This document shows positions 26,373-26,641 of a stretch of 26,641 nt of DNA, piece after piece; the stretch's first letter is position 1; every line of letters begins with the position of its first letter. The notes beneath the pieces were generated by a model, which was not told where the DNA came from, did no database searches, and was given only the letters and a program-made list of their open reading frames with translations. A program made the translations under genes and the position numbers. Origin of the DNA: Chara braunii (lineage: Eukaryota > Streptophyta > Charophyceae > Charales > Characeae); contig BFEA01000322.1 of the NCBI GenBank assembly GCA_003427395.1, forward strand, positions 419,037 to 445,677, in the 5' to 3' direction.

Positions 26373-26392
26373 GGTGGTTTAAACCGCTAGTA
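26373..26392. mobile_element. Two TTAA-type element ends sharing one TTTAA
   Basis: GGTGGTTTAA (right end) and TTTAAACCGCTAGTAC (left end) overlap on a single TTTAA at 26378-26382, so two elements abut head to head. The partner left end upstream was not found with confidence; the partner right end of the second element lies beyond the window. Confidence 0.6.
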
Positions 26393-26439
26393 CACGGCCC
26401 CAGCCTTGCAGAAAAAAAACTTTTGTCACCTCCGAAAAA

Positions 26440-26641
26440 ATTGCGGGTCAAAAAAATTAAAAATTAAAAAATTAAAAATTAAAAATTAAAAATAGAAATA
26501 AAAAAAATTGTGGGTCAGCCTACCGGAACACAATGGCTGGCGGCGCCTCTCTGTCCCTCTCTGTTGGTCTGTCTGTCCAATGATCTCTTGACTATCTAAT
26601 CTATCTAACTCTCTATCTAACCTATCTAATCTGTCTGTCTG
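26440..26641. repeat. AT-rich and (CTAT/CTGT)n simple repeats
   Basis: (AATTAAAA)n-like DNA at about 26447-26505, then CTCT, CTGTCTGT and CTATCTAA words to the end of the window. Nothing else is seen. Confidence 0.85.

Noticed and set aside
26030-26382. TTAA-type element with a left end near 26034 (CTCAAGCGGCGGGG)
   Set aside because: Too few matches to the family end; only the right end at 26373-26382 is convincing.

Overview
This is a stretch of a repeat-bloated eukaryotic nuclear genome of the green lineage. Its one recognisable host gene is an ARGONAUTE (AGO) gene on the + strand, cut into short exons. Seven exons can be placed with confidence: 7117-7232, 10182-10326, 15785-15901, 20837-20944, 23256-23318, 24051-24149 and 25851-26024. 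Together they encode about 274 residues, from the start of the PAZ domain through linker 2 into the MID domain. The N-terminal exons are not found upstream, and the rest of MID and the PIWI (slicer) domain lie beyond the window. The wording around the PAZ end (VGK-x-x-RP-x-YIPLE) and linker 2 (NGQWN) reads closest to the plant AGO4/6/9 clade that acts in RNA-directed DNA methylation. The very large introns and simple-repeat load would suit a streptophyte alga such as a charophyte, but that is a guess. The assembly is a draft: a run of N lies at 12847-13010 and single Ns at 7317 and 20684, all inside microsatellites.

Layout. 1-5416: degenerate mobile DNA, mainly a dead Ty3/gypsy-type LTR retrotransposon on the minus strand (gag at about 4486-3700, protease 2741-2290, reverse transcriptase 2214-1635, RNase H 1528-1087, RNase H/integrase linker 1038-690). 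It is broken by a 699-bp insertion in the protease gene and bordered by an element packed with TCCGGA palindromes. 5417-7116: pyrimidine-rich duplications and a diverged tandem array, without recognisable genes. 7117-26024: the AGO gene.

The AGO introns run from 0.7 to 5.5 kb and hold most of the interest. There are at least seven short inverted-repeat elements sharing the end TTAAACCACCAGTAC, a 5S-rRNA-like relic, a U6 snRNA copy with a poly-A tail, two 3' portions of one LINE family, a tRNA-headed SINE, several tandem duplications, and (CT)n and (GT)n tracts close to AGO splice sites. All large insertions sit between exons and every placed exon joins in frame, so the gene may still work by splicing out very long introns.

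The main point for a second look is the pairing: a small-RNA effector gene whose introns have been colonised by hairpin-forming elements, one of them (20243-20416) an almost complete foldback. Such hairpins are the kind of substrate that produces small RNAs, so feedback on the AGO gene is conceivable. That last step is inference only.
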